This document shows, piece after piece, positions 1-9,163 of a DNA stretch of 31,596 nucleotides. Source of the stretch: Gamarada debralockiae. Its lineage: Eukaryota > Ascomycota > Leotiomycetes > Helotiales > Hyphodiscaceae. The stretch covers positions 1 through 31,596 of the forward strand of contig NXFV01001473.1 of the NCBI GenBank assembly GCA_002803225.1. Direction: 5' to 3'. The first letter of the stretch is position 1. Each line of letters opens with the position of its first letter. The notes beneath the pieces are model-generated. The model saw only the letters and a list, made by a program, of their open reading frames with translations. It had not been told where the DNA came from and made no database searches. Both the position numbers and the translations under genes were made by a program.

Positions 1-72
1 CAATTGAAGCTTTTGAAGCCTATTTTGGACTAGCGCTATATGCATTTCAGTATTAGAGTACTCATAACAACA
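1..72 (+). repeat. 3' end of an LTR, cut by the window edge
   Basis: Bases 2-72 match the last 71 bases of the solo LTR at 1941-2171 with a handful of substitutions, and both end in CAACA. The 5' part lies outside the window. Whether this is a solo LTR or the edge of a larger element cannot be told here. The orientation is inferred from the other copy. Confidence 0.75.
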
Positions 73-319
73 ATTGCAAACGCCCACTTGCGCCCTGGAG
101 GACTTTGGAAGCCGATAAGTGAGGTTTAATCGCTTCCTCCTTCTCAAAGGCCTTTTAGGGTTGATGCCTGACCCATGTTCTTCGGAGCCCTGAACTTCAG
201 GTTCAGGATCGTCCTTAGAGTGTTTGAGGATTTCTTGGACGAGATATTGAGCAACGGATGGTGCCTTCAAGCACAAATCCCGCACAAATGTTGAGAACTG
301 TAATTGACAATTAGCTTTC

Positions 320-1312
320 TTGAGGAACAAAATAATACCCCTTCAACTCACCTCTGACCGAGGTTGGATGTCCCTCAAAGCATCTGAAGTTGCGGCAGAG
401 ACAAATTTTCCAAACAGGCAGATAGGGTCTTCGACCACCTTGCCAGATTTGATGGTCTCGTCCTGCCAAGAGCGACGTGATAAGTCTTGCCGGGCGTCCA
501 TTGTCTGAGCGATATCTAACCAAATTTCAGCTGATGAGTCGCTCACGTCCATCGCGCATGTTCCGTACGAGGAGGTGAAGGCTGTGGTCGAACTGAAAAG
601 AATGGGTGAGGCATGGTCACTAGGGACTAACTGGCATTATATACTCAAGCCCCTCAGTCGGTGGAGCTGGATGCCGCGTCGCTTTGCTCTCAGCTACATC
701 CTGCACAGGTGCCCAGCCTCTCAACGCATCTCGGACGTGATGCATTCCGTTGGGTGGACGAGATAGGACAGTCCAATGCCCGAGCCCCCTGCAGACAATG
801 CTCTGCTTGATGCGAGGGTGCATGATACCAGGCATCTGCTGCGCCTTGAAGGAGATTGTGTGCTGTCATTCGCTCTGTCTTGTCATGGCCAGGAGGCAGA
901 AGTGTTGGTTCTGGTCCATGATTATACCGGTCGAATCAGCTAAGGCAGCCAGACACCCCTATCGTTGTCGGATAACATAGATGCATTAATGGATGGCGTT
1001 GGATATGCGGGGCTGATGGGCGTGGGTTCATGGCTGCGAGATTTCGATCCTCTAGGCGGCCGAAATGCAGAGCGCTTCTCACTGCTGAGCCTAAAACCCG
1101 GCAGATTTATACTCTGTAGCTTAGGGATTCCAATAATGATCGTTTCTGAGCCTCCTAGACATCTCATCTTGTACGTGAAGGAAGCACTAGAAAGGATAGT
1201 GAAGCTTTCGATCGTCCAGCCTATTCCCCAATTGGCCAACTCTCGGATCAACTTGGATGTCGTGCAAAAACATGCGCGTTGCCTCGATTGCCACTATGCG
1301 AAGTCCTGATAT
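320..1312 (+). pseudogene. decayed protein-coding gene, family unknown
   Basis: Coding-like sequence runs through this stretch but is broken. From about 530 (after a cttatctaac...ttcag-like acceptor) one frame reads through residues such as HVPYEEVKAVVELKRMGEAW. The neighbouring frame then takes over (SVELDAASLCSQLHPAQVPS). From about 783 a third stretch carries DTRHLLRLEGDCVLSFAL, one in-frame TAA near 940, and then an open run of about 115 codons to a stop at 1309 containing RHLILYVKEALERIVKLS. At least one frameshift and one internal stop are needed, so this is called a relic. I do not recognise the family. The 320-508 part is included only because it reads in a coding-like manner upstream, and the true 5' limit is uncertain. 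Confidence 0.35.
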
Positions 1313-1935
1313 AACCACCTGGACCTCTCCCACACCTCTTTCCTCCCATCTCTTAGTCACAGCCGTCAAACTCCTTCCCTTGCCGTCGCCGTCTCATGCG
1401 GGTGGTATCAGCTGAGATTCCGCCACCCTCTAGTCATTTCCCTGAGATCCAAACCACTCCTAGTGACCCTTTCCCGAATCGGCAGACACCTTCCACTCCG
1501 TAATGTCCGTAAGTCTGCCGTGCATTGCGATAACACAAATCTGCCCAAGTCCGCCATCCCCGCTTAGGTGTATTCGTGCTCAACCCACCCACCAACTTCA
1601 TACACGTTGACCAACTCTGACGACATGGCATTCTACCAATAATGGGAGAGAAGGTTGACAGCGACCATGCCCTCTCCTAGAAACGAAGTCATCCACATTC
1701 AAACCCAGGTACTCGGCAAGCAGCCTCCATGTGGATCAACATGCTAGAAGCAGGCCACGCTCGCAACATGATAGAGTGGATGGGCGTTTCAGAGTGGTAC
1801 GATGCCGAGTTTCCAGTACTTGAGTTTCGGATACATTGAGGTGGTAAGTATACACCCTAATGCAACGCCGTATGCTAATTCGGCGGCCAGCCTACACCCC
1901 AGCAGAGAGACGGATGGAGTTGTGGCCTGATGGTG
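1313..1935. other. gene-poor stretch with a possible coding fragment
   Basis: No intact gene is seen. A run at about 1722-1838 on the + strand reads MWINMLEAGHARNMIEWMGV and continues to a TGA. It is coding-like but has no supportable start or partner exons, so it is probably gene debris between the relic to the left and the LTR to the right. Confidence 0.3.
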
Positions 1936-2176
1936 ATACGTGTTGGCAGGTCTGTAGTATAGTACAAGGTACGGTGATATCTGGTGAGACGTACGAGCTC
2001 CGAATTCGGTAGCCGAGAAGTCATCGGAGACCGAAGCGTTAGGTCTAATCTGTATATATAAGGGAAGGGTTGAACTTCATATGAAAGGGTAGAGATTTTG
2101 AATTGAAGCTTTTGAAGCCTATTTTGTACTAGCGCCATATGCACCTCAGTATTAGGGTTCTCATAACAACAATACG
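1936..2176 (+). mobile_element. solo LTR with 5-bp target duplication
   Basis: The LTR runs 1941-2171 (231 bp). It begins TGTTG and ends CAACA, a perfect 5-bp inverted terminus of the usual TG...CA form. It is flanked on both sides by the direct repeat ATACG (1936-1940 and 2172-2176), the expected 5-bp target duplication of retrotransposon integration. A TATA-like tatatataaggg lies near 2054. There is no internal retrotransposon coding region between identical LTRs, so this is a solo LTR left by LTR-LTR recombination. A second copy of its 3' end sits at 1-72. The superfamily (Ty1/copia or Ty3/gypsy) cannot be assigned from the LTR alone. Confidence 0.85.
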
Positions 2177-2254
2177 CAACGCTAAGCAGCGAATGATTGG
2201 GCTCCAGTTGGGAGTGGAACGACGAGGTGGATTCAGACAAGGTGATCAAGGAGG

Positions 2255-2460
2255 TGGTTAGGGATTATTAGACATTCCTTGAGGACCATGCTCTTCAGCC
2301 AAGTCCCCTTTCTAAGAAGCGCAAGAAGGTAGCCGAAGGCCTTCAGAACAATGTTCTTGAGCCAAGCCGCAGTTCCAAAAGACTTAAGAGATAACCGAGG
2401 GTTCCCAAACGATCCCTCAGGAGAAGGCGCTTCCAAATTGTGCGGCCAAGAGAGTCAGGG
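2255..2460. repeat. degenerate tandem repeat in possible coding debris
   Basis: Two diverged copies of a roughly 70-nt unit lie side by side: one around 2275-2335 (ccatgctcttcagccaag, then a Lys/Arg-rich stretch) and one around 2345-2395 (caatgttcttgagccaag). On the + strand one frame reads LSKKRKKVAEGLQNNVLEP followed by SRSSKRLKR and a stop, that is, basic tails of a decayed protein. The family is not recognised. Confidence 0.35.
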
Positions 2461-2951
2461 TTAGTGTTTATAGGCGACAATATCATGGGATAAAAGATAT
2501 ATGGCTCGATCTTACATATATTTCTGAAGGAAACCGTGCTTTCAAATGATCAACGTTGAGATGATGAGATCAAGCGGGACTTACTTGTTTGAGGGCCACT
2601 TTCTCGTCCTAATCCCTACAGTAGAGAGACTGCGAAGTGAAGAGCCGGCTCCGAGCCCCTCTAATCTGCTAGGGCAGGGGAGTGACGCTTGCTAAAAAAG
2701 TATGAAGAGGGGAATAATATGGAATGTATAGCCTCTGCATAGTGTATATTGATCAAATATATTGCGGGTATTGAAATTTGCGTCGCGAGAATATAATACT
2801 CCTCTATGTGCCAATTGAAAAGAAATTTTTGTCAAACCGGTCTATCTCATTACCTGTAGCAGATAAAAAATAATCTATCAATGATGGAATCCGTGGGTCA
2901 TCAGGATCGAGGATATCACGACCTGACATGGTCGTACTACCGCCGGCTTGT
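2461..2951. other. AT-rich intergenic stretch
   Basis: No gene, RNA or clear repeat is seen. The sequence is rich in TA and ATAT runs, like other transposon-scarred parts of this window. Confidence 0.3.
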
Positions 2952-3907
2952 TCACCAAGAACTCACCAAAGGTTGAGCTGAAGCTTCGGTATCAGGCTGA
3001 GAGATATCAGAAAGAGCTTCCGGTGTTAGAAAAGACAAGCAATCATCAGATAATTCAAATAATTCTTTTAACGATTGAGATTCATGCTCCCCAGATCTAA
3101 TCTGACTTTCGGTAAATATCTCAAGCTTCAGCCTCTGATCTGGCAAGCACTGATCTTCGAGCAACGGCGAAAGAAGAGCCGTGAGGTTCTGAATGTCGGC
3201 TTGAAGAGATGGCCTATAAGAATCCAGATATTCCACGAGCGCATCTACTTCAGCTAGCGGCGTAGTTCGAAGGCTATGATCAACAAGGTTAGCAATTAAA
3301 CTGGGCTGACGTTAGAAAGGGTCTTGCGTATGACCACCCACTTATTATCTGATAGATCTTGAGGTATCAGGAGCAGAATGCCTACGCTATATCGGTTAAC
3401 CAATATAGCCCACCGCTTTCCATGTTGTATCCACTTTTCAAACCTTGTCTTGGCGGTTTCATACGTATCATCGTGGTGTTGTCGCAGTTCGGAAAGGAGG
3501 AAGTCGACAAAGATATCAAACACAGATTTTCGAGATATCTTCGCAGGGTCCAGGTTGCGACCTCGGTATCTTTTGTGTTTCTTGTTCACAGCCTCTCTCG
3601 CCGCTTGCTCTCGCTAGTACAGCCCAGCTATGTTTGCCACGTATAATCGCCACGGAACTTTGGCAAGGTGTTTATGTTTCGAGGCGCCTTTCGTGCCTCT
3701 CTGATATTGAAGCTGGTATCTTCTCAGTTGCCCTTCTATGCTGGTGTCCGAAAGGTCTACGGTTTCGACGGTGCCTTCCGGTTTAGCAGTTCAAGGTATC
3801 TGTCTTTGTTTATAAAGACAAAGCCACAACTAGGTCAGAGTTTCTCCATCGGCAATCCTCTTCCACTTTTCCAAAGTGTCGCGAGGAACCGTAGATAGCG
3901 CGTCCAT
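2952..3907 (-). pseudogene. decayed gene, unknown fungal family
   Basis: Reading on the minus strand from ATG at 3907, one frame runs through MDALSTVPRDTLEKWKRIAD, three in-frame stops (TAG, TGA, and TAG at 3616-3614), and then two long open segments. Segment 1 (about 3613-3342) contains RKSVFDIFVDFLLSELRQ and GKRWAILVNRYSVGILLLIP. It ends at a good donor (AATAA|gtgggt). A 41-nt intron (3301-3341, with ctaac and cccag) joins it in phase to segment 2 (3300-2952, LVDHSLRTTPLAEVDALVEY to PLVSSW stop). The preserved intron and phase show a real gene. The stops show it is probably broken, and the TAG between LY and REQ is what a CAG-to-TAG change would give. The segment 1 and 2 style recalls N-terminal regions of large fungal STAND/ankyrin-type proteins, but I cannot name a domain. 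Confidence 0.5.
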
Positions 3908-4073
3908 CTCGCTTGCTAGTTGCGCTTGATGTATTGAGGCGCCTGTTGCTGGAGGCTGTCGCTTTCGCTCTGCGTGCTGTTAAGGTATAGTGTCGACTTG
4001 ACTTAGGTTATTAGAAGAGGATTCTGCTAAGTTAAGTTTTAGTCGTCAGCATCTACAGTAGCAAGGTAGGGGC

Positions 4074-4562
4074 TCATCTGCCGTGGTGCTCACCAAGCTT
4101 AAGGTTACCGGCCTCGAGATGATCACTGCCAGCCGCGGGACTATTGGGTTGATCATCTTTATTGGTCTGTTCTGTAACTTCATTCTCAGGCGTCTGTAAA
4201 GACTTGTCTAGGTGCTCATTGTTAGTAATTAAAGGGTCGACTGTGCTAGGCACAATTGTAGAGCCATATGACACCGTCAAGCGCTGACGTGTTTCACTCG
4301 GTTGAGGGCTGCTCCACTGCGGCCTTTGTATCCTGGGATCTGGGTGATCTTCAACGTCTGTGGGGAGTTCACTTGCGATGATGATTGCCTCGTCGTGAGG
4401 TCCATCGTCTACCTCGTGATGAGTTAATCGAAGGCGACGATGCGAATGTAAATTTTTAGGTGGTAGGGGTCTATCAGTTTCAGAAGTGACTACAGAACAC
4501 GACTTATACAAAACTATAGGAAATATCGATATGTACATAGAGTTTGAGTTGCTTAAAGTCAA
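4074..4562 (-). CDS. hypothetical protein or gene remnant
   Basis: An open frame of 162 codons on the minus strand. Its middle and end are low-complexity, acidic, and Pro/Thr/Glu/Asp-rich (for example DVEDHPDPRIQRPQW and PENEVTEQTNKDDQ), which is typical of a disordered linker rather than a chance antisense ORF. No domain is recognised. It lies directly upstream of the 2952-3907 relic on the same strand and could be a displaced part of that gene or of a separate one. There is no introns-and-start model I can defend. Confidence 0.3.
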   Translation of the reverse strand: MTLSNSNSMYISIFPIVLYKSCSVVTSETDRPLPPKNLHSHRRLRLTHHEVDDGPHDEAIIIASELPTDVEDHPDPRIQRPQWSSPQPSETRQRLTVSYGSTIVPSTVDPLITNNEHLDKSLQTPENEVTEQTNKDDQPNSPAAGSDHLEAGNLKLGEHHGR

Positions 4563-5270
4563 AGTACCTATCGTTTTTCTCGGCAGGGTGGGTTCTCGCT
4601 ACCTAGGGAAGGACGTTAGGCACTGATCAGTAGAAATAATCAGCACCCTGATTATTCCTCCGATTATTCCTTCATCAACTCCTCATTATTCTGTATAATC
4701 AGGTTGATTATTTCACTGATATTCTTACATAACCATGACATAAAAACCACTAAACACGTCCCTGACGCACTAACTTTAACGCACTAACATCTGCCCCTAT
4801 TAGAACTCTTCATTTAATTCTATTACTTTATATAGTCTTACAACCTTAAATCTGCCTCCCAAACAAGCATCTAATAAGCTAAATCGGTCCTGACAACGAC
4901 CTACAATAGTATTACTGTCACGCCTAAGACTAATAAGCTCGCACCTTCTAGTCCTGCTCCCAATATATCCTTCGACACCTCCTAAAATACTCTCTTCTTA
5001 TTAGATATAATTGATTCCGTTTAAAGCGCTTATATTTATTTATTAGCTATAGTCTAGTAACACGCTAGTAAGTCTATATTGTCTTTACTGATATGAACGC
5101 TTAGTCTCCTCCCCCTCTATTCCGGTTCCTATGTCAAGGTTCGAATAGGATGAGCAAGCCACGAATACAAGCTCTCGATTCTCAGTAATTCTTGATCATA
5201 TCCACAACAAGCCTAGTTTAACTGCATGGCTCGCTCTGATCATAATGAAAGCAGTCATAATGAGATGCCT
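4563..5270. other. AT-rich, strand-biased stretch without genes
   Basis: No coding signal is seen. From about 4720 to 5115 the + strand is strikingly poor in G and rich in C, T and A (tracts such as ctcctccccctctattcc). The left end holds a cluster of TGATTATT/AATAATCA hairpins (separate entry). This composition fits transposon debris better than a promoter. Confidence 0.4.
4635..4711. repeat. cluster of TGATTATT inverted motifs (two small hairpins)
   Basis: A perfect 9-bp stem with 4-nt loop lies at 4635-4656 (aataatcag / cacc / ctgattatt). A 7-bp stem with 3-nt loop lies at 4695-4711 (ataatca / ggt / tgattat). A further gattattcc lies between them. The same octamer therefore occurs repeatedly in both orientations within 80 bp. 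Such subterminal motif clusters are known at DNA-transposon ends, but no transposase is nearby. Confidence 0.6.
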
Positions 5271-5375
5271 GTGAACAATGTCATAGTACGTTACAAAACC
5301 GGCTTCCCCCTTGCGAAATACTCTTCGATTTTCACAGAGCTGCCAAGCCCTAGGGTCTCTCCTAGTTCAGATTAG
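5271..5375 (+). repeat. left arm of inverted repeat flanking the RING gene
   Basis: The reverse complement of about 5273-5338 matches 7369-7431. The shared blocks are gaaaatcgaag, ggggaagccggttttg and aacg-actat, with a few substitutions and small gaps. Similarity seems to fade gradually inward to about 5375. See the right-arm entry. Confidence 0.7.
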
Positions 5376-5533
5376 CCAACTAGTATAGTACATTCTTTAT
5401 TTACACGCTAACATTCGTAGATTGCAGTATAGAGCGAAAGTTACAGGTCAAAAGGGCGCAACCCAACAATAAAGGCCTTATGTATGGTGTGACTACAAGC
5501 ATGAGCAGCCCGATGGTTTCATTTTCCTTCTAG

Positions 5534-5827
5534 TTATTCCTGAGGGCTTTTTTGCGCAGCACTGCCTGAAATACTTCCTATCCTTGAATATCTTGATATA
5601 CTGTTCGTATTCTTCAGCTTCTTCGGAACATCACACATCTGGATCTCGTGAAGCTCTTTCTGCCATATGTTGATGTCGCGGGCCACATCCCGGATTCCTT
5701 TAGGCATATTCACAGACACAGTGTCTTTCAATGCAAAAAGTATCAAATTAGCTGACTCTTCCCTATATGATTGACACAAAGCCACTTCCTCTGTACCATT
5801 GACAATACCTTCACCTCGCTCTACACT
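5534..5827 (-). CDS. hypothetical short ORF downstream of the RING gene
   Basis: A minus-strand open frame downstream of the RING gene. It is preceded by a splice-acceptor-like ctctaatacag at about 5829-5839, and it reads through LKDTVSVNMPKGIRDVARDI to a stop at 5534. The composition is protein-like and no ATG suits it. It might be a downstream exon of the RING gene, but I could not find a donor in the right phase, and the RING frame already ends in a normal stop. It may instead be a remnant. No function is proposed. Confidence 0.25.
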   Translation of the reverse strand, partial: SVERGEGIVNGTEEVALCQSYREESANLILFALKDTVSVNMPKGIRDVARDINIWQKELHEIQMCDVPKKLKNTNSISRYSRIGSISGSAAQKSPQE

Positions 5828-5847
5828 GTATTAGAGAGCAGCCCAGC

Positions 5848-6582
5848 TCATTTCTCATCTTCATCGTGCCCCACCATTGTCATTTCATCATCTGAGTGCG
5901 ACATCTTCTGTTTATCAGTAACCCCTACGTTTTCCAACGAAGCTCCCGTTTCTGTGGAAGCCCCAGCATCACACATCTTTTTTTGAGGAGAAGCCTCTTG
6001 CTTGGTTGTGCTAGCTTCGGCGCGCCGCCCCTTCTCAAGGTCGATCAATTCCTTTCTGATGTCAACGTGCTGCTTGAACATTCTAGCTCCACGAACAGCC
6101 ATGAGCCCAAGGAAGCTGAAAAGGAAGACCCATTGCCAAGCAAAAGCAGACGAGGATAGGGCGACCACACAGAGAATGAACATGGTGAGGACGATCACAG
6201 AGAAGCAGGTATACACTACGCCCTCTTTACTTTCGGACGCTCGGTTATATCGTTCTGCCCCGGTTCTCTGTATGTAAAGCAACACATTGCACTCCGGACA
6301 CCTATCGTTGTATAACTGATCTTCAGGCCGCAGCGTGTTGAAATAATTGTCGATGCACACTCGTCCAAAGACGTGGGAGCAGGGCAACTTGACGGCAAGT
6401 TCGGAAGGGCCGTCTGCAGGCTTGGCAACTTCAGAAGAAGCTCGAAGTGTTGATTTTTTGCAGAGGGCGCACGTTGGGTATCGGCCGCTGAGAGGGTCCG
6501 CAAGAGGTTTCATTTGAAGCGCATCGAGTTGAATGACTTCCTTGGCAAGGAAAACCGAGCGTTCTAGGAATAATATCGCCAT
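5848..6582 (-). CDS. RING-finger membrane protein
   Basis: A single-exon protein of 244 aa, intact from ATG 6582 to TGA. The RING-type zinc finger has C38-x2-C41, C68-x-H70, C76 and C95-x2-C98. The usual fifth ligand position (between H70 and C76) is Gly73, within the PCSHVFG motif. Two hydrophobic segments follow, at about 122-144 and 147-164. The C-terminal tail is charged and Lys/Glu/Ser-rich, probably cytosolic. RING proteins of this kind are usually E3 ubiquitin ligases; membrane anchoring would place it on an endomembrane. Substrate and partners are unknown. The gene is flanked on both sides by diverged inverted repeats (5271-5375 and 7300-7435), which makes it the only intact gene in the repeat-rich left third. 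That it is expressed is inferred only from the intact frame. Confidence 0.75.
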   Translation of the reverse strand: MAILFLERSVFLAKEVIQLDALQMKPLADPLSGRYPTCALCKKSTLRASSEVAKPADGPSELAVKLPCSHVFGRVCIDNYFNTLRPEDQLYNDRCPECNVLLYIQRTGAERYNRASESKEGVVYTCFSVIVLTMFILCVVALSSSAFAWQWVFLFSFLGLMAVRGARMFKQHVDIRKELIDLEKGRRAEASTTKQEASPQKKMCDAGASTETGASLENVGVTDKQKMSHSDDEMTMVGHDEDEK

Positions 6583-7299
6583 GGTGAAAGCCCCCGGACT
6601 CTACTGGAGTGGATGCTGGGAGCCAGTCAGCACCATGTACTCGTTACAAACAGATTTTCGGCTTCTACATACCTAAAAGTTTTCGTGGATTCTCCCGAAA
6701 GCTCCTACGATAATGGAAACTGGCTTTAGAGGGATGATGTAGTGTGGACTTGGTCGGTGGAGATGAGGCTATTTGTTGTTGGAATTGTGACGATGGATGC
6801 AATTGTTCGCAGGTTTGGAGGGAAGTGAGGGGAACATAAATCACTCATGGCTGTGTCGTATTTCTAAATCACGAGGACCGTATAAAGAGGGCGTCGCCCA
6901 CGTACGAGGCGCAGTTTCTTCGAGGCTTGCAGGCTGGCAAACCGAATCATTAGGTAAGGGTTACGGGCATCAGGGCAAAAGTGCCTCGCCAGATTCGGCA
7001 GCGGATTTTCCGTCAACCTGTGTTGGGAATTAAACTGGTTTGCATTGAGGACTTCGCAGTGGGCTTGTTTGATGGTGGGCATGCCCGTATTGTAACTCTA
7101 GACTACGAAGGTAGAGAGGTGACGCACTGCTACAAGGATCTGAGTAAAATTCAAAACCACATAGCTCTACATCAAGATAGGTTAGAAGGGCCTAGTAAAG
7201 GTGATAGTAGTCCTTAGTACATGCACTATTGTGTAGTCTTTTTCCGAATGATTTACAGCTTTGCGTTGTTAAGTTGTAGGGTTTTAAAATTATACCCCT
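6583..7299. other. upstream region of the RING gene
   Basis: This is the 5' flank and presumed promoter of the minus-strand RING gene. No other gene is supported. An open + frame at 6981-7217 (VGLFDGGHARIVTLDYEG) is weakly protein-like but lacks supporting features. Confidence 0.3.
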
Positions 7300-7435
7300 G
7301 CTAGCGCAATAGTAATACTTTACTGCTGTACCTCCGTAGTCTAGATTACGCGGGACCTTGAGTCTTGGCGAAAATCGAAGTATTCACAAAGGGGAAGCCG
7401 GTTTTGCAACGCACTATATTGTGTACGACAATAAC
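7300..7435 (-). repeat. right arm of inverted repeat flanking the RING gene
   Basis: Bases 7369-7431 are the inverted counterpart of about 5273-5338. Weaker similarity (gggacc-t-gagtcttggc) extends inward. The two arms enclose about 2.0 kb holding the RING gene and the short ORF beside it. No target-site duplication or transposase was found, so a transposon origin is only one explanation. An inverted segmental duplication is another. Confidence 0.65.
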
Positions 7436-7820
7436 AAAGTTGAGTGTGTATTAGTTTCAGGCCTCGCTAAGGCTACCCGAGGTTGGCAGGCAGTTTATGC
7501 CCACCCAGCTAACGCCCTATGTTAGCGCTTACATTTATGGGACGAGGCTGCAATGCCACATTTCACCTTGTGTCGATGTCGGCACATTATGCCGCACGAC
7601 GAGTTACGCATCTGTAGTCCTTCTTGCGTCCTACAGTGCTTATCACGAATTGTGGATCTTTCAGAAATGCACCGCCCATCATGGTTGCGAACGAAAGAAA
7701 AGTCGAAAGCCAAGCTGGGAACTCAAAAGAATCGTCGACGACTGCGGTATCGAGGTCGAACCTGGCAAAAGAGGCTGAAGGCAATTGGGGTATGTGGTGC
7801 ACTGGCTTTGAACACGGAGA

Positions 7821-8556
7821 ATGTTGATCGAGGGTTGTAGTCAGCTCTTAGAAGAGGAGGAAGATGGAATCGATTCGGAAGAGCTGAAGCATGTCGACTG
7901 CGTAATCAGTGCTGACTGTTTATCTCGGATAATGAGCTTTCCACACGCCCTGAAAATTCTATCTATCGCTCCATCCACAGCTGAGTGGTTCACTTACGAC
8001 ACACAGTCTACAACCACCAAACACTTCTTCGAAGTAATTAGTAGGCGTCCAGCCGCATATTGCTGCACTCTCTCGAAATCGAACTTACACTTTCCGGCCT
8101 CATCATCGTTCCATCGCCTGGAATCCAGAAGCTTATTCGCCTTCGGTACCTTGAAATAGGTCCTCCTCACCTCTCAAAAGGCGACGAAACACTATTCTTC
8201 GATTCTTCCGTACCTACTTGGGGCTTCCCAACAGAGTACTTGTTGCCGCCGAGTCTGGAGGTCCTCAAAATTGGCTCAGATACTGGGCCCAATGCAGGTC
8301 TCGAGATTTTCGAAGCTTTAGTAAGAAAGAGCAACCTCTTTCTATCCTAGAGGAATTGATCATGACGATACACTATCGAGACCAAGCTGCCGTAGATATC
8401 ATTGAGCAATTCTACGTGCAGCAGTGGATGAACCATGGCGAAGATCCCGAAGAACGCAAACTTCAAAATTGGAAACTATCGGAAGAATGCCTTGTCTTAG
8501 ATGATTTGAAGGAGGCTTATGACCGAGCTGGTGTAGAACTCATGGGTTATATATGA
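7821..8556 (+). pseudogene. F-box/LRR-like protein relic
   Basis: Three successive reading frames each carry a coding-like part of one protein. The first (to about 8045) includes HVDCVISADCLSRIMSFPHA. The second (about 8048-8330) has leucine-rich-repeat-like LHSLEIELTLSGL, then LIRLRYLEIG and LLPPSLEVLKIG. The third (about 8330-8556) includes PLSILEELIMTIHYRDQAAV and ends at TGA. The LLPPSLEVL style is common in the LRR-like tails of fungal F-box proteins. Two frameshifts, near 8050 and 8330, break the gene. Neither is at a good intron site. Upstream to about 7500 there are more coding-like scraps but no F-box that I can see. Confidence 0.5.
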
Positions 8557-8779
8557 TGATACACAGCTCTGGGGATTCGTTGGGCCTCCCCCTCCAGCGT
8601 GGGAAATCCCGGATCAAATAGGCTGACGGAGTATGATTTCGGCGTGTTTCCTTCCGGATATCTGAAAGCTTTTAGACATGGGCTTGATTTCGGAGGTTCA
8701 CTCTGATCCATCAATAGCTTAGAGTGACGAATATTCCGCAACAGATGAATCGACGAAGGAACATTTGGTGCGTATATTA

Positions 8780-8856
8780 TTCATTCAATGTTAGGTACCT
8801 TTTTCTGAAGTCAGGTGATACTTAAAGGTGACATGTTCAAGCCATTCAGGCATCTT
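8780..8856 (+). repeat. first copy of a 76-bp tandem duplication
   Basis: The unit begins ttcattcaatgttaggta and ends at ttcaggcatct. The second copy starts immediately after it (about 8857) and is interrupted by the TIR element at 8874-9161, resuming at 9162-9221 with three or so substitutions. This uninterrupted copy preserves the empty insertion site (ggtacc). Confidence 0.85.
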
Positions 8857-8871
8857 TCATTCAATGTTAGG

Positions 8872-9163
8872 TACGAAGGACGCGGTCAAAAGTTAGGAAA
8901 CTACAGGGTATTACAGTCTGTGAGTACCCTGTAGACGCCATAAATACAGCGATTACGGGACCCTGTAATTCCACTCAGGCATATTGGCCAGTCCGATAGC
9001 GATTGACTCTCAGGGTATCGCTAAAGACCCCTCCATAATTAGCGGGCTTATAGCGACCCCACCCTGTAGCTACAGCGACTAATAGCGCCCTCCAATACTA
9101 ACCCTAAATAGCTATAGGCTTAAATGCCCTGTAATTTCCTAACTTGTGACCGCGCCCTTCGAA
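8872..9163. mobile_element. MITE-like TIR element, 288 bp, TA-type target
   Basis: The element runs 8874-9161. Its terminal inverted repeats are about 39 bp (8874-8912 against 9123-9161) with four mismatches. They start cgaagg-cgcggtca and continue through aagttaggaaa and tacaggg. The uninterrupted duplicate at 8780-8856 shows the pre-insertion site ggTAcc. After insertion the left flank is TA and the right flank AA, consistent with a TA target duplication with one later mutation, as in Tc1/mariner-type elements. The interior has no ORF but repeats short motifs (accctgta, agcga). It is non-autonomous by inspection and no transposase is in the window. Confidence 0.85.

Noticed and set aside
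1875..2249. 124-codon minus-strand ORF
   Set aside because: It runs across the solo LTR in reverse and shows no protein-like features.
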